NCBI RefSeq assembly: GCF_025813715.1
Contig: NZ_CP107532.1
Coordinates: 5,398,501-5,462,500 of the forward strand
Direction of reading: 5' to 3'
From: Methylobacterium sp. FF17
GTDB taxonomy: Bacteria; Pseudomonadota; Alphaproteobacteria; Rhizobiales; Beijerinckiaceae
Length of the DNA: 64,000 nucleotides
Shown here: in pieces, positions 17,898 through 24,755 of the stretch
How the letters are laid out: each line of letters begins with the position of its first letter
Numbering within the stretch: the first letter of the stretch is position 1
Made by a program: the position numbers and the translations under genes
The notes under the pieces: model-generated
The model's database searches: none
Told to the model about the DNA's origin: nothing
Seen by the model: only the letters and a program-made list of their open reading frames with translations

Positions 17898-18149
17898 TCA
17901 GGCGCTCCGGGCGCCAGGCCGGACGGTGCGTCGACCCATGAGGCGTGCGGAGATGCCGAAGGCGATCCGACTGACAACCAGCGTCAGCAGGAAGGCGATG
18001 GGCCACGCGATGAGGAACTGCTTCGGCCAGGCGTGAAGCCACTCGGTAGTCGGGCCCAGGGTGATCATGGACATGATGCCGGACATGGCCCCGGCCATCA
18101 TGAAGGTGATCAGGACCTGGGCGAGGAGGAGGGTCTTCGAATCGTGCAT
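17898..18149 (-). CDS. DUF2798 small membrane protein
   Basis: This 83-residue protein has two membrane helices, at about residues 8-30 and 45-68. The DUF2798 pattern includes LLAQVLITFMMAGAMSGIMS and WLHAWPKQFLIAWPIAFLL. A basic C-terminal tail follows. It lies 71 bases upstream of the interrupted VOC gene on the same strand, so the two probably formed a unit. DUF2798 genes are often found next to HxlR/VOC genes, but their function is unknown. Confidence 0.85.
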   Translation of the reverse strand: MHDSKTLLLAQVLITFMMAGAMSGIMSMITLGPTTEWLHAWPKQFLIAWPIAFLLTLVVSRIAFGISARLMGRRTVRPGARSA

Positions 18150-18399
18150 GTCGTTCTCTCATCCTGAAGGATGGAGAATGACGAGGCGCCGCGCCCAGCA
18201 TTGCACCATCCCCGGGGTGGGGGTGATGCCGTGGGTCCGCACAAGGCGACTTTTCCCGCTTTCGCGAGGGCCGGACTAACCTCACCGGCCTGAATCTTTT
18301 CGACGTTCGAAGATTAAGCTTGGCTGTTCAAACCGTCAACCCCGAAGACGTCGATGGCTCGTCCGAGGGGAGCGGGTCATCGACGGTCCCGTCGACTGC

Positions 18400-19752
18400 T
18401 CAGGGCTTCGGGGCGGCGGGCACCAACCAGTGACCGGCGGCGGCGAGCATGGTCTCGACCCCGGTCCGCAAAGTCGGGGTCAGCACCGGGGCGTATTCGG
18501 GCGAGTGGTTCGCGGGAAGCGCATTCACGGTTCCGCTCTTCTCCGCCTCGGCGTAAAGCTTCGGATCGGTCCCGCCAACGAACCAAAACACGGACGGTAC
18601 GTCCCAGGCGCGGGCAAAAACGGTGAAGTCCTCGCTGGCGTTCGCGCTGCTGGCGGGCTGCACCGTGTCGGCCCCCAGACGCTGCTTGAGGGCCTCGGTC
18701 ACCTTGGCCGTCGCGTCCTCGTCGTTCACCGTCAGGGGGAACTGTCCGAGCATCGTGAGGAGTGGCGGCTTCGGGGCGCCGGAGATGGAGGCCTCCCCGT
18801 CGACGACCCGCTTGATCGACGCGAGCACCTTGTCCCGCACCGCGTCGTCGTAGGTCCGGACGTTCAGCTGAAGCTGGGCCTCGTCGGGGATGATGTTCGC
18901 GCTCGACCCGGCCTGCATCGACCCGACCGTGACCACGGCGCTGTCGCTCATCGAGACCTCGCGCGAGACGATGGTCTGGAGCCGCATCACCGTGGCGGCG
19001 GCCATCACCACCGGATCGATGGTGGATTCTGGACCGGAGCCGTGCCCGCCGCGCCCGTACAAGGTCACCTTCAGGCTGTCGCTCCGGGAAAGCACCGGGC
19101 CGCTGGCGAGGCGCACCTGTCCGGCGGGGAACGGCAACACGTGCTGCCCCAGGGTGACGACCGGCTTGGGGAAGCGCTTCACCATGCCATCGTCGACCAT
19201 GGCCTTTGCGCCCTCGCCGATCTCCTCGCCCGGCTGGAACACGGCCATGACGGTGCCGTGCCACCTGTCCCTGTTGGCGGACAGGATCTGCGTCGCGCCC
19301 ATCAGCCAGGTCACGTGCAGATCGTGTCCGCATGAATGGGCGATGGCCGTTTCCCGGCCGGACGCCGAATCGGTCCCCTTCTTCGTGCTGGCGTAGGGAA
19401 GACCGGTGTTCTCCTTCATCGGCAGGCCGTCCATGTCGGCACGCAGAAGCACGGTCGGGCCATCGCCGTTGCGCAGGATGCCGACGACGCCCGTGCCGCC
19501 CACGCCCTCGGTAATCTCGAAACCCTGATCCTTGAGCCATTTCGCGGCGATGCCGGCGGTGCGCTTCTCCTGCATCGACAATTCGGGGTTGGCGTGGAGA
19601 TCCTCGTAGATGCCCTTGAGCTTCGTGAGTTGCTCGTCCGTCGGCCCGGGCAACGCCTTCGGATTGGCCTGCGCAAACGCGGCGCCGGAAGGGGTCGAGA
19701 GCGAGACGAACGCGGCCAGAGTCAGCCCGCAGGGAAGATTCCGGAGTACCAT
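18400..19752 (-). CDS. Secreted M20-family amidohydrolase
   Basis: The ATG at 19752 has GGAAGAA upstream and opens a Sec signal peptide of about 28 residues (PCGLTLAAFVSLSTPSGAAF). The 450-residue protein shows the M20D/amidohydrolase metal motifs RADMDGLPM, AHSCGHDLH, FQPGEEIGEG and a C-terminal H in PANHSPEY. The dimerisation domain contains GRGGHGSGPESTIDPV. Relatives hydrolyse N-acyl amino acids, hippurate or indole-acetyl amino acids; the exact substrate is unclear. The signal peptide places it in the periplasm, which is less common for this family. It stands alone, 104 bases downstream of the TRIC-type channel gene on the same strand. Confidence 0.9.
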   Translation of the reverse strand: MVLRNLPCGLTLAAFVSLSTPSGAAFAQANPKALPGPTDEQLTKLKGIYEDLHANPELSMQEKRTAGIAAKWLKDQGFEITEGVGGTGVVGILRNGDGPTVLLRADMDGLPMKENTGLPYASTKKGTDSASGRETAIAHSCGHDLHVTWLMGATQILSANRDRWHGTVMAVFQPGEEIGEGAKAMVDDGMVKRFPKPVVTLGQHVLPFPAGQVRLASGPVLSRSDSLKVTLYGRGGHGSGPESTIDPVVMAAATVMRLQTIVSREVSMSDSAVVTVGSMQAGSSANIIPDEAQLQLNVRTYDDAVRDKVLASIKRVVDGEASISGAPKPPLLTMLGQFPLTVNDEDATAKVTEALKQRLGADTVQPASSANASEDFTVFARAWDVPSVFWFVGGTDPKLYAEAEKSGTVNALPANHSPEYAPVLTPTLRTGVETMLAAAGHWLVPAAPKP

Positions 19753-19856
19753 CTTGGTTCTTCCTTCAGGCCGATCCGAGCGAAGCGGTCGTTCGACGAT
19801 GCGTAGGTTGCGAGAGGCGCCTCGAATCGAACCAAACGCGGTAAGGTCAGGCATGT

Positions 19857-20489
19857 TCAGTTGTAGGGGACGCCGGGGCGGGGGCGATAACGCGGGAGCG
19901 TCCACTCGAAGCGAAGCGATGCACCCCTGAGGAGCAAGGCAAAGAGGAAGCCGACGCCGAGCGCGAGCTCACGAGGCGCCTCAAGGAGCGTCAGGAACAC
20001 GAAGGTGGCTGCTCCGACCCCGGCAGCCGATGCATAGATCTCACGGCTGAGGATCTTCGGGCTGTCGCCTCCGAGAAGGTCGCGCAGCAGGCCGCCGAAG
20101 GTGGCGGTCACTACCCCCATGACGACGGCCACCAGGGCACTCGCACCGGCCTCCAATGCCTTCTCGGCACCGGCCACCGCGAACAGCGCCAAGCCCAGGG
20201 CATCGAGCCGTACCAGGTAGCGGTATCGGGATTGCGGGATGTGAGCGACGAAGAACACGGCAAGGGAGACGACGAGGCACGCCAGCAGGTAGGCTGGCCG
20301 CTGCGTCCAGAACACCGGCAACCCGAGAAGCAGGTCCCGAAGCGTTCCGCCCCCGACGCCGGTCACGGTGCCAAGGACGGCGAAGCCGACGAAGTCCATC
20401 TCCTTACGCGACGCCACGAGGGCACCGGCGACCGTGAAGACGATGACGCCGAGCCAGTCCAGGGTCGCGGTTGCAGTCTCGAACATCAT
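19857..20489 (-). CDS. TRIC-type cation channel family protein (UPF0126/YicG-like)
   Basis: This 210-residue protein has about seven hydrophobic helices in two repeats. The repeats carry the matching glycine motifs TVTGVGGGTLRDLLLG (about residue 40) and MGVVTATFGGLLRDLLGG (about 123). These are the signature of prokaryotic TRIC channels, which form trimeric cation pores in the inner membrane. The length fits. The gene is followed by the M20 gene and preceded by the L,D-transpeptidase gene, all on the minus strand with spacings of 50-105 bases, so one transcript is possible. Glycine transport has been proposed for some bacterial homologues, but I cannot judge that from sequence. Confidence 0.88.
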   Translation of the reverse strand: MMFETATATLDWLGVIVFTVAGALVASRKEMDFVGFAVLGTVTGVGGGTLRDLLLGLPVFWTQRPAYLLACLVVSLAVFFVAHIPQSRYRYLVRLDALGLALFAVAGAEKALEAGASALVAVVMGVVTATFGGLLRDLLGGDSPKILSREIYASAAGVGAATFVFLTLLEAPRELALGVGFLFALLLRGASLRFEWTLPRYRPRPGVPYN

Positions 20490-20541
20490 CTATCGTCTCA
20501 ACGGGAGGGATGGTTCCAGCGGGTGCATTCGCATCGCGCTC

Positions 20542-21276
20542 TCATTCGAAAAGGAGGACTTGGTTGTCGGACCGCGGGTGGCCGTCCCACTCCCGCTGCA
20601 CCATCACCTCGGGCATCGAGGTCTTCACGACGACGGTGGTGCCGAGCGGAACACGTCCGTAGAGATCGTAGATGTCCTCGTTCAGAAGGCGGATGCATCC
20701 GGAGGAATCCGTGCCGCCGACCGTCCAGGGCTCGTTGGTGCCGTGGATCCGGTAGAGTGTGTCCTTGTCGCCCTGGTAGAGGTAGAGAGCGCGGCACCCG
20801 AGCGGGTTGTCGACGCCCGGCTCGACGTACCGCGGGATGTTGGGGCGACGCTTCAGCATGTCCGCCGTCGGACGCCAACCCGGCCACTTCGCCTTCCGCT
20901 TGATCACTGCGGTGCCTGACCAGGTGAACCCAGCCCGGCCCACCCCTATGCCATAGCGGATCGCGGTCCGGCCCTCGCGCACGAGGTAGAGAAAGCGGTC
21001 GTGGGTGTCGATGACGAGGGTCCCGGCCCACTCCGGTCCATCATAGTCCACGAGCTGCTTGCGGAACTCCGGGGGGACAAGCGCCAGGTCGACCTTAGGA
21101 ACGTTGAAGGGCTCGTCCGGGATCACGCCGATGAACCAGGCATCCCGGTTTGAGGCGGGATCGACCGGCGCAGGGGCCGCGGGAGGTTCGGGCTCGGTGT
21201 CCCAGAAGAACGCCTGCGCGCGGCCGGGCACGAGAACGGCGGCGGCCAGAAGGAGGCTTCGGCGGGTGGCCAACAT
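20542..21276 (-). CDS. L,D-transpeptidase (YkuD domain), exported
   Basis: The 244-residue product has an N-terminal signal sequence (MLATRRSLLLAAAVLVPGRA). The YkuD catalytic domain runs from about residue 85 to 232, with H178 in YRIHGTNEPW and the catalytic C194 in TDSSGCIRLLNEDIYDLY. Such enzymes form 3-3 crosslinks in peptidoglycan, exchange terminal D-amino acids or glycine, or attach outer-membrane proteins to the wall. The ATG at 21276 has only a weak RBS. Upstream on the same strand lies a tandem glycine riboswitch (21498-21682) with no other gene between, so its leader may carry that riboswitch. Confidence 0.9.
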   Translation of the reverse strand: MLATRRSLLLAAAVLVPGRAQAFFWDTEPEPPAAPAPVDPASNRDAWFIGVIPDEPFNVPKVDLALVPPEFRKQLVDYDGPEWAGTLVIDTHDRFLYLVREGRTAIRYGIGVGRAGFTWSGTAVIKRKAKWPGWRPTADMLKRRPNIPRYVEPGVDNPLGCRALYLYQGDKDTLYRIHGTNEPWTVGGTDSSGCIRLLNEDIYDLYGRVPLGTTVVVKTSMPEVMVQREWDGHPRSDNQVLLFE

Positions 21277-21440
21277 CGGATGGCATCCAGGTTGAGGGTT
21301 CGATGGCCTGCGTCGCCTCAGGCATGCTCGACCGCGCCGCGCGGACCATGCCGCGTGCGTCGTCATCGAAGCTCTTGGGATGAGCTAGCCGGTGCGCAGG
21401 TTGGGCGAGGGCGGGAGCCGGGCGGCTCGCGGACTTCAGG

Positions 21441-21494
21441 CTATGGGGACATCTTCGCGCAGGCCTCCAAGGTCACTACGCACGCGTCGTGCAT
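21441..21494 (-). CDS. Possible 17-residue leader peptide after the glycine riboswitch
   Basis: An ATG at 21494 follows AGAGGGGG at normal SD spacing. That purine run is also the last strand of the second aptamer of the glycine riboswitch. The frame stops after 17 codons (MHDACVVTLEACAKMSP). Because its RBS overlaps the riboswitch P1 strand, ligand binding could control its translation. It may equally be the scar of a lost gene such as gcvT, although I see no similarity to GcvT. Confidence 0.2.
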   Translation of the reverse strand: MHDACVVTLEACAKMSP

Positions 21495-21497
21495 GCG

Positions 21498-21682
21498 AGC
21501 CCCCTCTGTCATCGGCCTGAGAGTTTCGACGCAGCCTCGGGCGAGGTCGCGACTTACACCATCGGCGGGAGCTGACGCTCCGCTTTCCAGAGTGTTGAAC
21601 GACGTGCGGTCCGGGTGCCTGAGAGTTTCCGGGGCGGTTGCTCCTTCGGCGGCCGGTTCGCACCGGCTCTCTCCCGCTCGTC
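21498..21682 (-). ncRNA. Tandem glycine riboswitch
   Basis: On the minus strand two glycine aptamers follow each other. Aptamer one starts at about 21680 with GCGGGAGAGAGCC, continues with GCCGCCGAAGGAGCAACC and reaches its GGAAACTCTCAGGC core at about 21615-21630. The linker GGACCGC follows, then CACTCTGGAAAGCGG of aptamer two, CCGATGGTGTAAGTCGC, and the second core GAAACTCTCAGGC (21515-21527), closed by GACAGAGGGGG (21500-21510). All hallmark segments of the class are present in order. Such riboswitches usually activate gcvTHP or glycine transport genes. None is present, and the next gene in this direction is the L,D-transpeptidase at 21276. Confidence 0.93.
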
Positions 21683-21843
21683 GACGACTAACTTGGCTTT
21701 TCGTATACCGCCCTATCATGGGAGGTGCCAGTTAATTCGTTAGCTTGCAATCATATATGTGCGTTGAGGCACCCCGGTTCCCCCGGCTGCCATCCGCAAG
21801 CCCCCGGATGGGAGATCCGAGCGCCTTGCCTCGTACGGGGCTG

Positions 21844-22401
21844 ATGAACGCGACGCGCTACGCCCTGCACGATGCGCTAGTGGCGTCCGGCCTCCCGGTG
21901 GAGGCATCGACGGGCGGCCGGACCAAGTGGAACCGGACGCGGTTCGGCGTCCCGAAGGCCCACGCCCTCGACGCCGCCTGCGTGGGACGGACGGAGGGCG
22001 TCAGCGGCTGGCAACGCCCGACCCTCGTCGTCAAGGCGACGGGGCGGGGCGCCTACCAGCGCACCCGTCTGACGGCGCACGGTCTTCCGCGCCGGTACCT
22101 GATGCGGAAGAAGCGGGTGTATGGCTTCGCCACAGGCGACATGGTCCGTGCGGATGTCCCGACCGGCAAGAAGGCCGGAATCCACGCTTGGCGCGTGGCG
22201 GTGCGCGCCTCCGGCAGCTTCAACGTCACGACCGATTCCGGAACGATCCAAGGCATCGGCCATCGGCATGTCCGCCTCGTGCAGCGGGCGGACGGGTACG
22301 GTTATGCCCTGGACCTGACGGCATCCACCCTCAAACCCAGGGAAGGCCGCGTTCCTCCCAGCCCTGAAGGACGAGGTTTCCACGCGGAAGATACTCGATG
22401 A
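21844..22401 (+). pseudogene. iscB: IscB remnant (C-terminal third only)
   Basis: The frame matches the end of IscB, the OMEGA nuclease ancestral to Cas9. It has NATRYALHDALVASGLPVE, GGRTKWNRTR, the RuvC-III segment PKAHALDAACVG, then TGRGAYQRTR, LMRKKRVYGFATGDMVRA and GIGHRHVRLVQRADGYGYAL. RuvC-I, bridge helix, RuvC-II and HNH domains are missing, so nuclease activity is not expected. The frame is open upstream to 21745 but without IscB similarity. A hairpin CATCCG/CGGATG at 21791-21810 could be a trace of its guide RNA, though this is speculation. The 3' end runs into a truncated zeta-toxin gene on the other strand. Confidence 0.85.
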
Positions 22402-22511
22402 CGTCTGCGTTCAGGAACTCTCCCGGTGGTGCCAGCGCCCGGTAGAAGCTCGATTTGCCTGAACCGTAATGACCACCAGGAATGGTGCAGACCGCGACGG
22501 ATCCCTGATCC
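22331..22511 (-). pseudogene. Zeta-toxin-like kinase, N-terminal fragment
   Basis: Directly after the antitoxin-like gene, the minus strand encodes a P-loop GGHYGSGKSSFYRAL followed by GEFLNADVIEYLPRGN, as in zeta toxins (UDP-N-acetylglucosamine kinases). After about 45 residues the similarity ends where the IscB remnant begins, and the frame stops at 22331. No ATG, GTG or TTG start is obvious. The rest of the kinase, including its catalytic centre, is missing, so it should be inactive. Confidence 0.7.
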
Positions 22512-22730
22512 TCAGAACTTTCGTCCGTAGGATTCGACAACGACCTCCTCGCCTTCATGACGTTGGATACGCTCGCGCGTACCGTCGGGCATCTCGCGGA
22601 TGACGCCGTCGCCAAGGGAGCGGTCCATATAGTAGGCGGGGACACCCGCCCGCCTTGCCTCCTCCAGGGCGCGCGCACCGACCTGCCGGATTCCCTCTGC
22701 CTTCTCGGCAATGAGCTTCGAGAGCGTCAT
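22512..22730 (-). CDS. Antitoxin-like small protein of a zeta-type toxin-antitoxin pair
   Basis: The ATG at 22730 follows AGGAAG. The 72-residue product is mostly helical at the start (TLSKLIAEKAEGIRQVGARA), with a short beta-type end (PDGTRERIQRHEGEEVVVES). Its stop abuts the zeta-toxin fragment, the usual antitoxin-toxin order. Small proteins of this type often precede zeta-like ATPases in alphaproteobacteria, so antitoxin is an inference from context. It is intact although the partner gene is destroyed. Confidence 0.6.
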   Translation of the reverse strand: MTLSKLIAEKAEGIRQVGARALEEARRAGVPAYYMDRSLGDGVIREMPDGTRERIQRHEGEEVVVESYGRKF

Positions 22731-23112
22731 GACACTTCCTAACGCTTGAGAAAGCGTTCCTGCCAAACGTCGATATAAGGAGCGGGGGCAAATTCACAAA
22801 GTGTCGGGGAGTAATCGTGCTCGCGCCGTCAACCGAGAACATCCGCGACGTCGGCGGCGCCACACCAGCGCGTCGCCCGCTTACAAGACCGCAAGTTCAA
22901 CCCAGGCTTTTGGATGTTCGCAGATGGCGTTCAGGCTGCCGGTAGCCATCTAACCCTGAAGAGGAATCGCTTCAAACTTGGCCCGTCAATCGGGTCACAC
23001 CCTTATCCAAAAGGTGTCGAAAGATCCGGACCTAGCGGAGTGCTCGCGCGTTCTTCGCACTCGCCAAGCTGCGCCGTGGCGCGCAGTGGCGATGACATCG
23101 GAGAGCATACCC
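22731..23112. other. Divergent intergenic region, antitoxin / DUF892
   Basis: No gene is supported. The near-match GGAAT-N16-CGTC at about 22962-22986, on the DUF892 side, deviates from the EcfG consensus in both elements and is noted only as a weak candidate promoter. Confidence 0.3.
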
Positions 23113-23649
23113 ATGGCCACGAAGCCGAAGACATTGAACGACGCCTTCTACGAGACCTTGAAGGATGTCTATTACGCCGAGCGGCAATCCGTGAAGGCGC
23201 TCAAGAAGTCAGCCAAGGCCGCCGAGCACGACGAGTTGCGCCAGGCGTTCGAGACCCACGCCGAGGAGAGCGCCCACCAGGTGGAGCGGCTCCAGCAGGT
23301 CTTCGAGATCATCGGCAAGCCGGCCCGCGGCAAGACCTGCGAGGCCATGCAGGGACTTACCTCCGAGATGGAGGAGGACCTTGAGGACTTCGGTGACAGC
23401 CCGGCGGCCGATGCCGTCCTGGTCGGCTGCGCCCAGGCGGTGGAGCACTACGAGATCGCCCGCTACGGGACGCTCAAGACCTGGGCGAGCCAACTCGGCT
23501 ACGAGGACGCCGCCAAGCTTCTCGACGAAACGCTGCAGGAGGAGAAGAAGACGGACGAGCTGCTCTCGCAGATCGCCGAGCGCATCAACGTGGAAGGGTC
23601 CGAGGGGGAGGCGCAGGCCACTGGCAAGGGCAAGGCCAAGGGCGCCTGA
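23113..23649 (+). CDS. Ferritin-like DUF892 (YciE/YciF-type) protein
   Basis: The start ATG at 23113 has GGAG about 10 bases upstream. The 178-residue protein is a four-helix ferritin-like bundle of the DUF892 family, with LNDAFYETLKDVYYAERQSV at the start. Conserved carboxylate/His positions appear in ETHAEESAHQVERL and AQAVEHYEIARYG. The tail is Gly/Lys-rich. Such proteins are general-stress products of unknown chemistry. A second DUF892-type gene lies at 26193. A rho-independent terminator follows this one. Confidence 0.9.
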   Translation: MATKPKTLNDAFYETLKDVYYAERQSVKALKKSAKAAEHDELRQAFETHAEESAHQVERLQQVFEIIGKPARGKTCEAMQGLTSEMEEDLEDFGDSPAADAVLVGCAQAVEHYEIARYGTLKTWASQLGYEDAAKLLDETLQEEKKTDELLSQIAERINVEGSEGEAQATGKGKAKGA

Positions 23650-23675
23650 TCGAGGCACTTAAACTCGATCACTGC

Positions 23676-23697
23676 GGGGCGCCGTGAACGGCGCCCC
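23676..23697. terminator. Bidirectional terminator between DUF892 and sigma-factor genes
   Basis: GGGGCGCC and GGCGCCCC pair over an 8-bp stem around GTGAAC, followed by CTTCGATTT. It lies 27 bases after the DUF892 stop and 43 bases from the convergent sigma-factor stop. Confidence 0.7.
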
Positions 23698-23739
23698 CTT
23701 CGATTTGCGGGACACCTCGACGGGACTGGAGGGTCATCG

Positions 23740-24441
23740 CTACGGATCGTGGCGTTCCCATCCCACGCCTTCAAGGCCGAGGATGTGCGTCAGCCTCTCG
23801 CGCGCCCGCGACACGCGGCTCTTGACCGTCCCGACCTTGCAACCCATCGCCACGGCGGCCTCCTCATAGCTGAGGTCGTTCAGGACGATCAGCACCAGCG
23901 TCTCTCGATGCTCGGCGGAAAGCTGCGCCAAGGCGGCTTGCATGTCCTGCAGGTGGAGGCCGTCCTCCTGCGAAGGCGCGATGGTCATGGATCCTGCATG
24001 CCTATCGTCCGGATCCTCGACCTCGTATGTCCGCCTGCGATGGTAGGTGTAGAAGGTGTTGCGCAGGATCATCGTCAGCCAAGCGCCCAGGTTGGTGCCC
24101 GGCTGGTAGGTATGCCGGCTTCGCCAGCCCCGCATCAGGGTTTCCTGAACGAGGTCCTCCGCCCGGCTACGGTCCTTGGTGAGCGACAACGCAAAACGCA
24201 GCAACCCCGGCATCTGGGCTGTCATCCCGGCCCGGATCTCGGCGGACAACGCTTCGCCTTGCGAGGCCAACACCGCGTCGAGTTGGCGTAGCAGCGCTTG
24301 GATCGGTTCGGCCTCGTCCAGTTCCGGTGGTGGTCCATATAGGGCCTGGAGCTGCAGTCCCAGGTGCATGCGCACGGCAAGGGGCAGGACCGGATCATGG
24401 CGCTTCGCTTCGGCGGGTAGAGTCATGGCGTCGGAAGGCAT
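23740..24441 (-). CDS. EcfG-type general-stress sigma factor with NepR-like N-terminal segment
   Basis: The 233-residue protein carries a complete ECF15/EcfG sigma factor. Region 2 covers about residues 73-140 (RAEDLVQETLMRGWRSRHTY, GTNLGAWLTMILRNTFYTYH). Region 4 covers about 170-220 (LSYEEAAVAMGCKVGTVKSR). It should direct RNA polymerase to GGAAC-N16-CGTT promoters. Before it lies an extra segment of about 60 residues. Residues 25-58 (MHLGLQLQALYGPPPELDE, then PIQALLRQLDAVL) look like the two helices of NepR, the anti-sigma factor of EcfG. The start is ATG 24441, or possibly 24426; neither has a clear RBS. No phyR or stand-alone nepR is nearby. Confidence 0.85.
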   Translation of the reverse strand: MPSDAMTLPAEAKRHDPVLPLAVRMHLGLQLQALYGPPPELDEAEPIQALLRQLDAVLASQGEALSAEIRAGMTAQMPGLLRFALSLTKDRSRAEDLVQETLMRGWRSRHTYQPGTNLGAWLTMILRNTFYTYHRRRTYEVEDPDDRHAGSMTIAPSQEDGLHLQDMQAALAQLSAEHRETLVLIVLNDLSYEEAAVAMGCKVGTVKSRVSRARERLTHILGLEGVGWERHDP

Positions 24442-24755
24442 TCAGGGCGTGGCTCATATTCTGGCGTGGATTTGGTGAACGACATCCTACCGTACATGCA
24501 AGAGGACGCGGGAAGCCGTGACGCCGAGCATCCCCGGCTGCGTACGTCCTGTCCATCGAAGGGCGTCACGTGGCTTCACGTGGCTGGAAAGGTCTGAAGG
24601 GTGGCATCGTCGCGCTCGCCGTTTGCCTTGCGTTCGTTCCCGCGCTCACGTCCCTTCGGACCTTCAATGCCGGACGGGCCTTCGGCCATTCCGGCAACCC
24701 TTCCGATAGGGCAGCGAAGGGATCCCGGAGCGATCCTGAGGACAGCTATGGCCGT
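24442..24755. other. Intergenic region before the sigma-factor gene
   Basis: No gene is supported. A plus-strand frame from 24570 opens with a hydrophobic stretch but runs into DNA antisense to the DHH pseudogene, so I left it out. The promoter of the sigma gene should lie here; I found no EcfG-type self-site. Confidence 0.35.

Noticed and set aside
21276..21497. gcvT or another glycine gene hidden between the riboswitch and the L,D-transpeptidase
   Set aside because: All three minus frames in this stretch are short and show no similarity to glycine-cleavage or transport proteins.
22705..22770. GGAAC...CGTT on the minus strand before the antitoxin-like gene
   Set aside because: The spacer is only 11 bases, too short for an EcfG promoter; the sequence is mainly a small palindrome.
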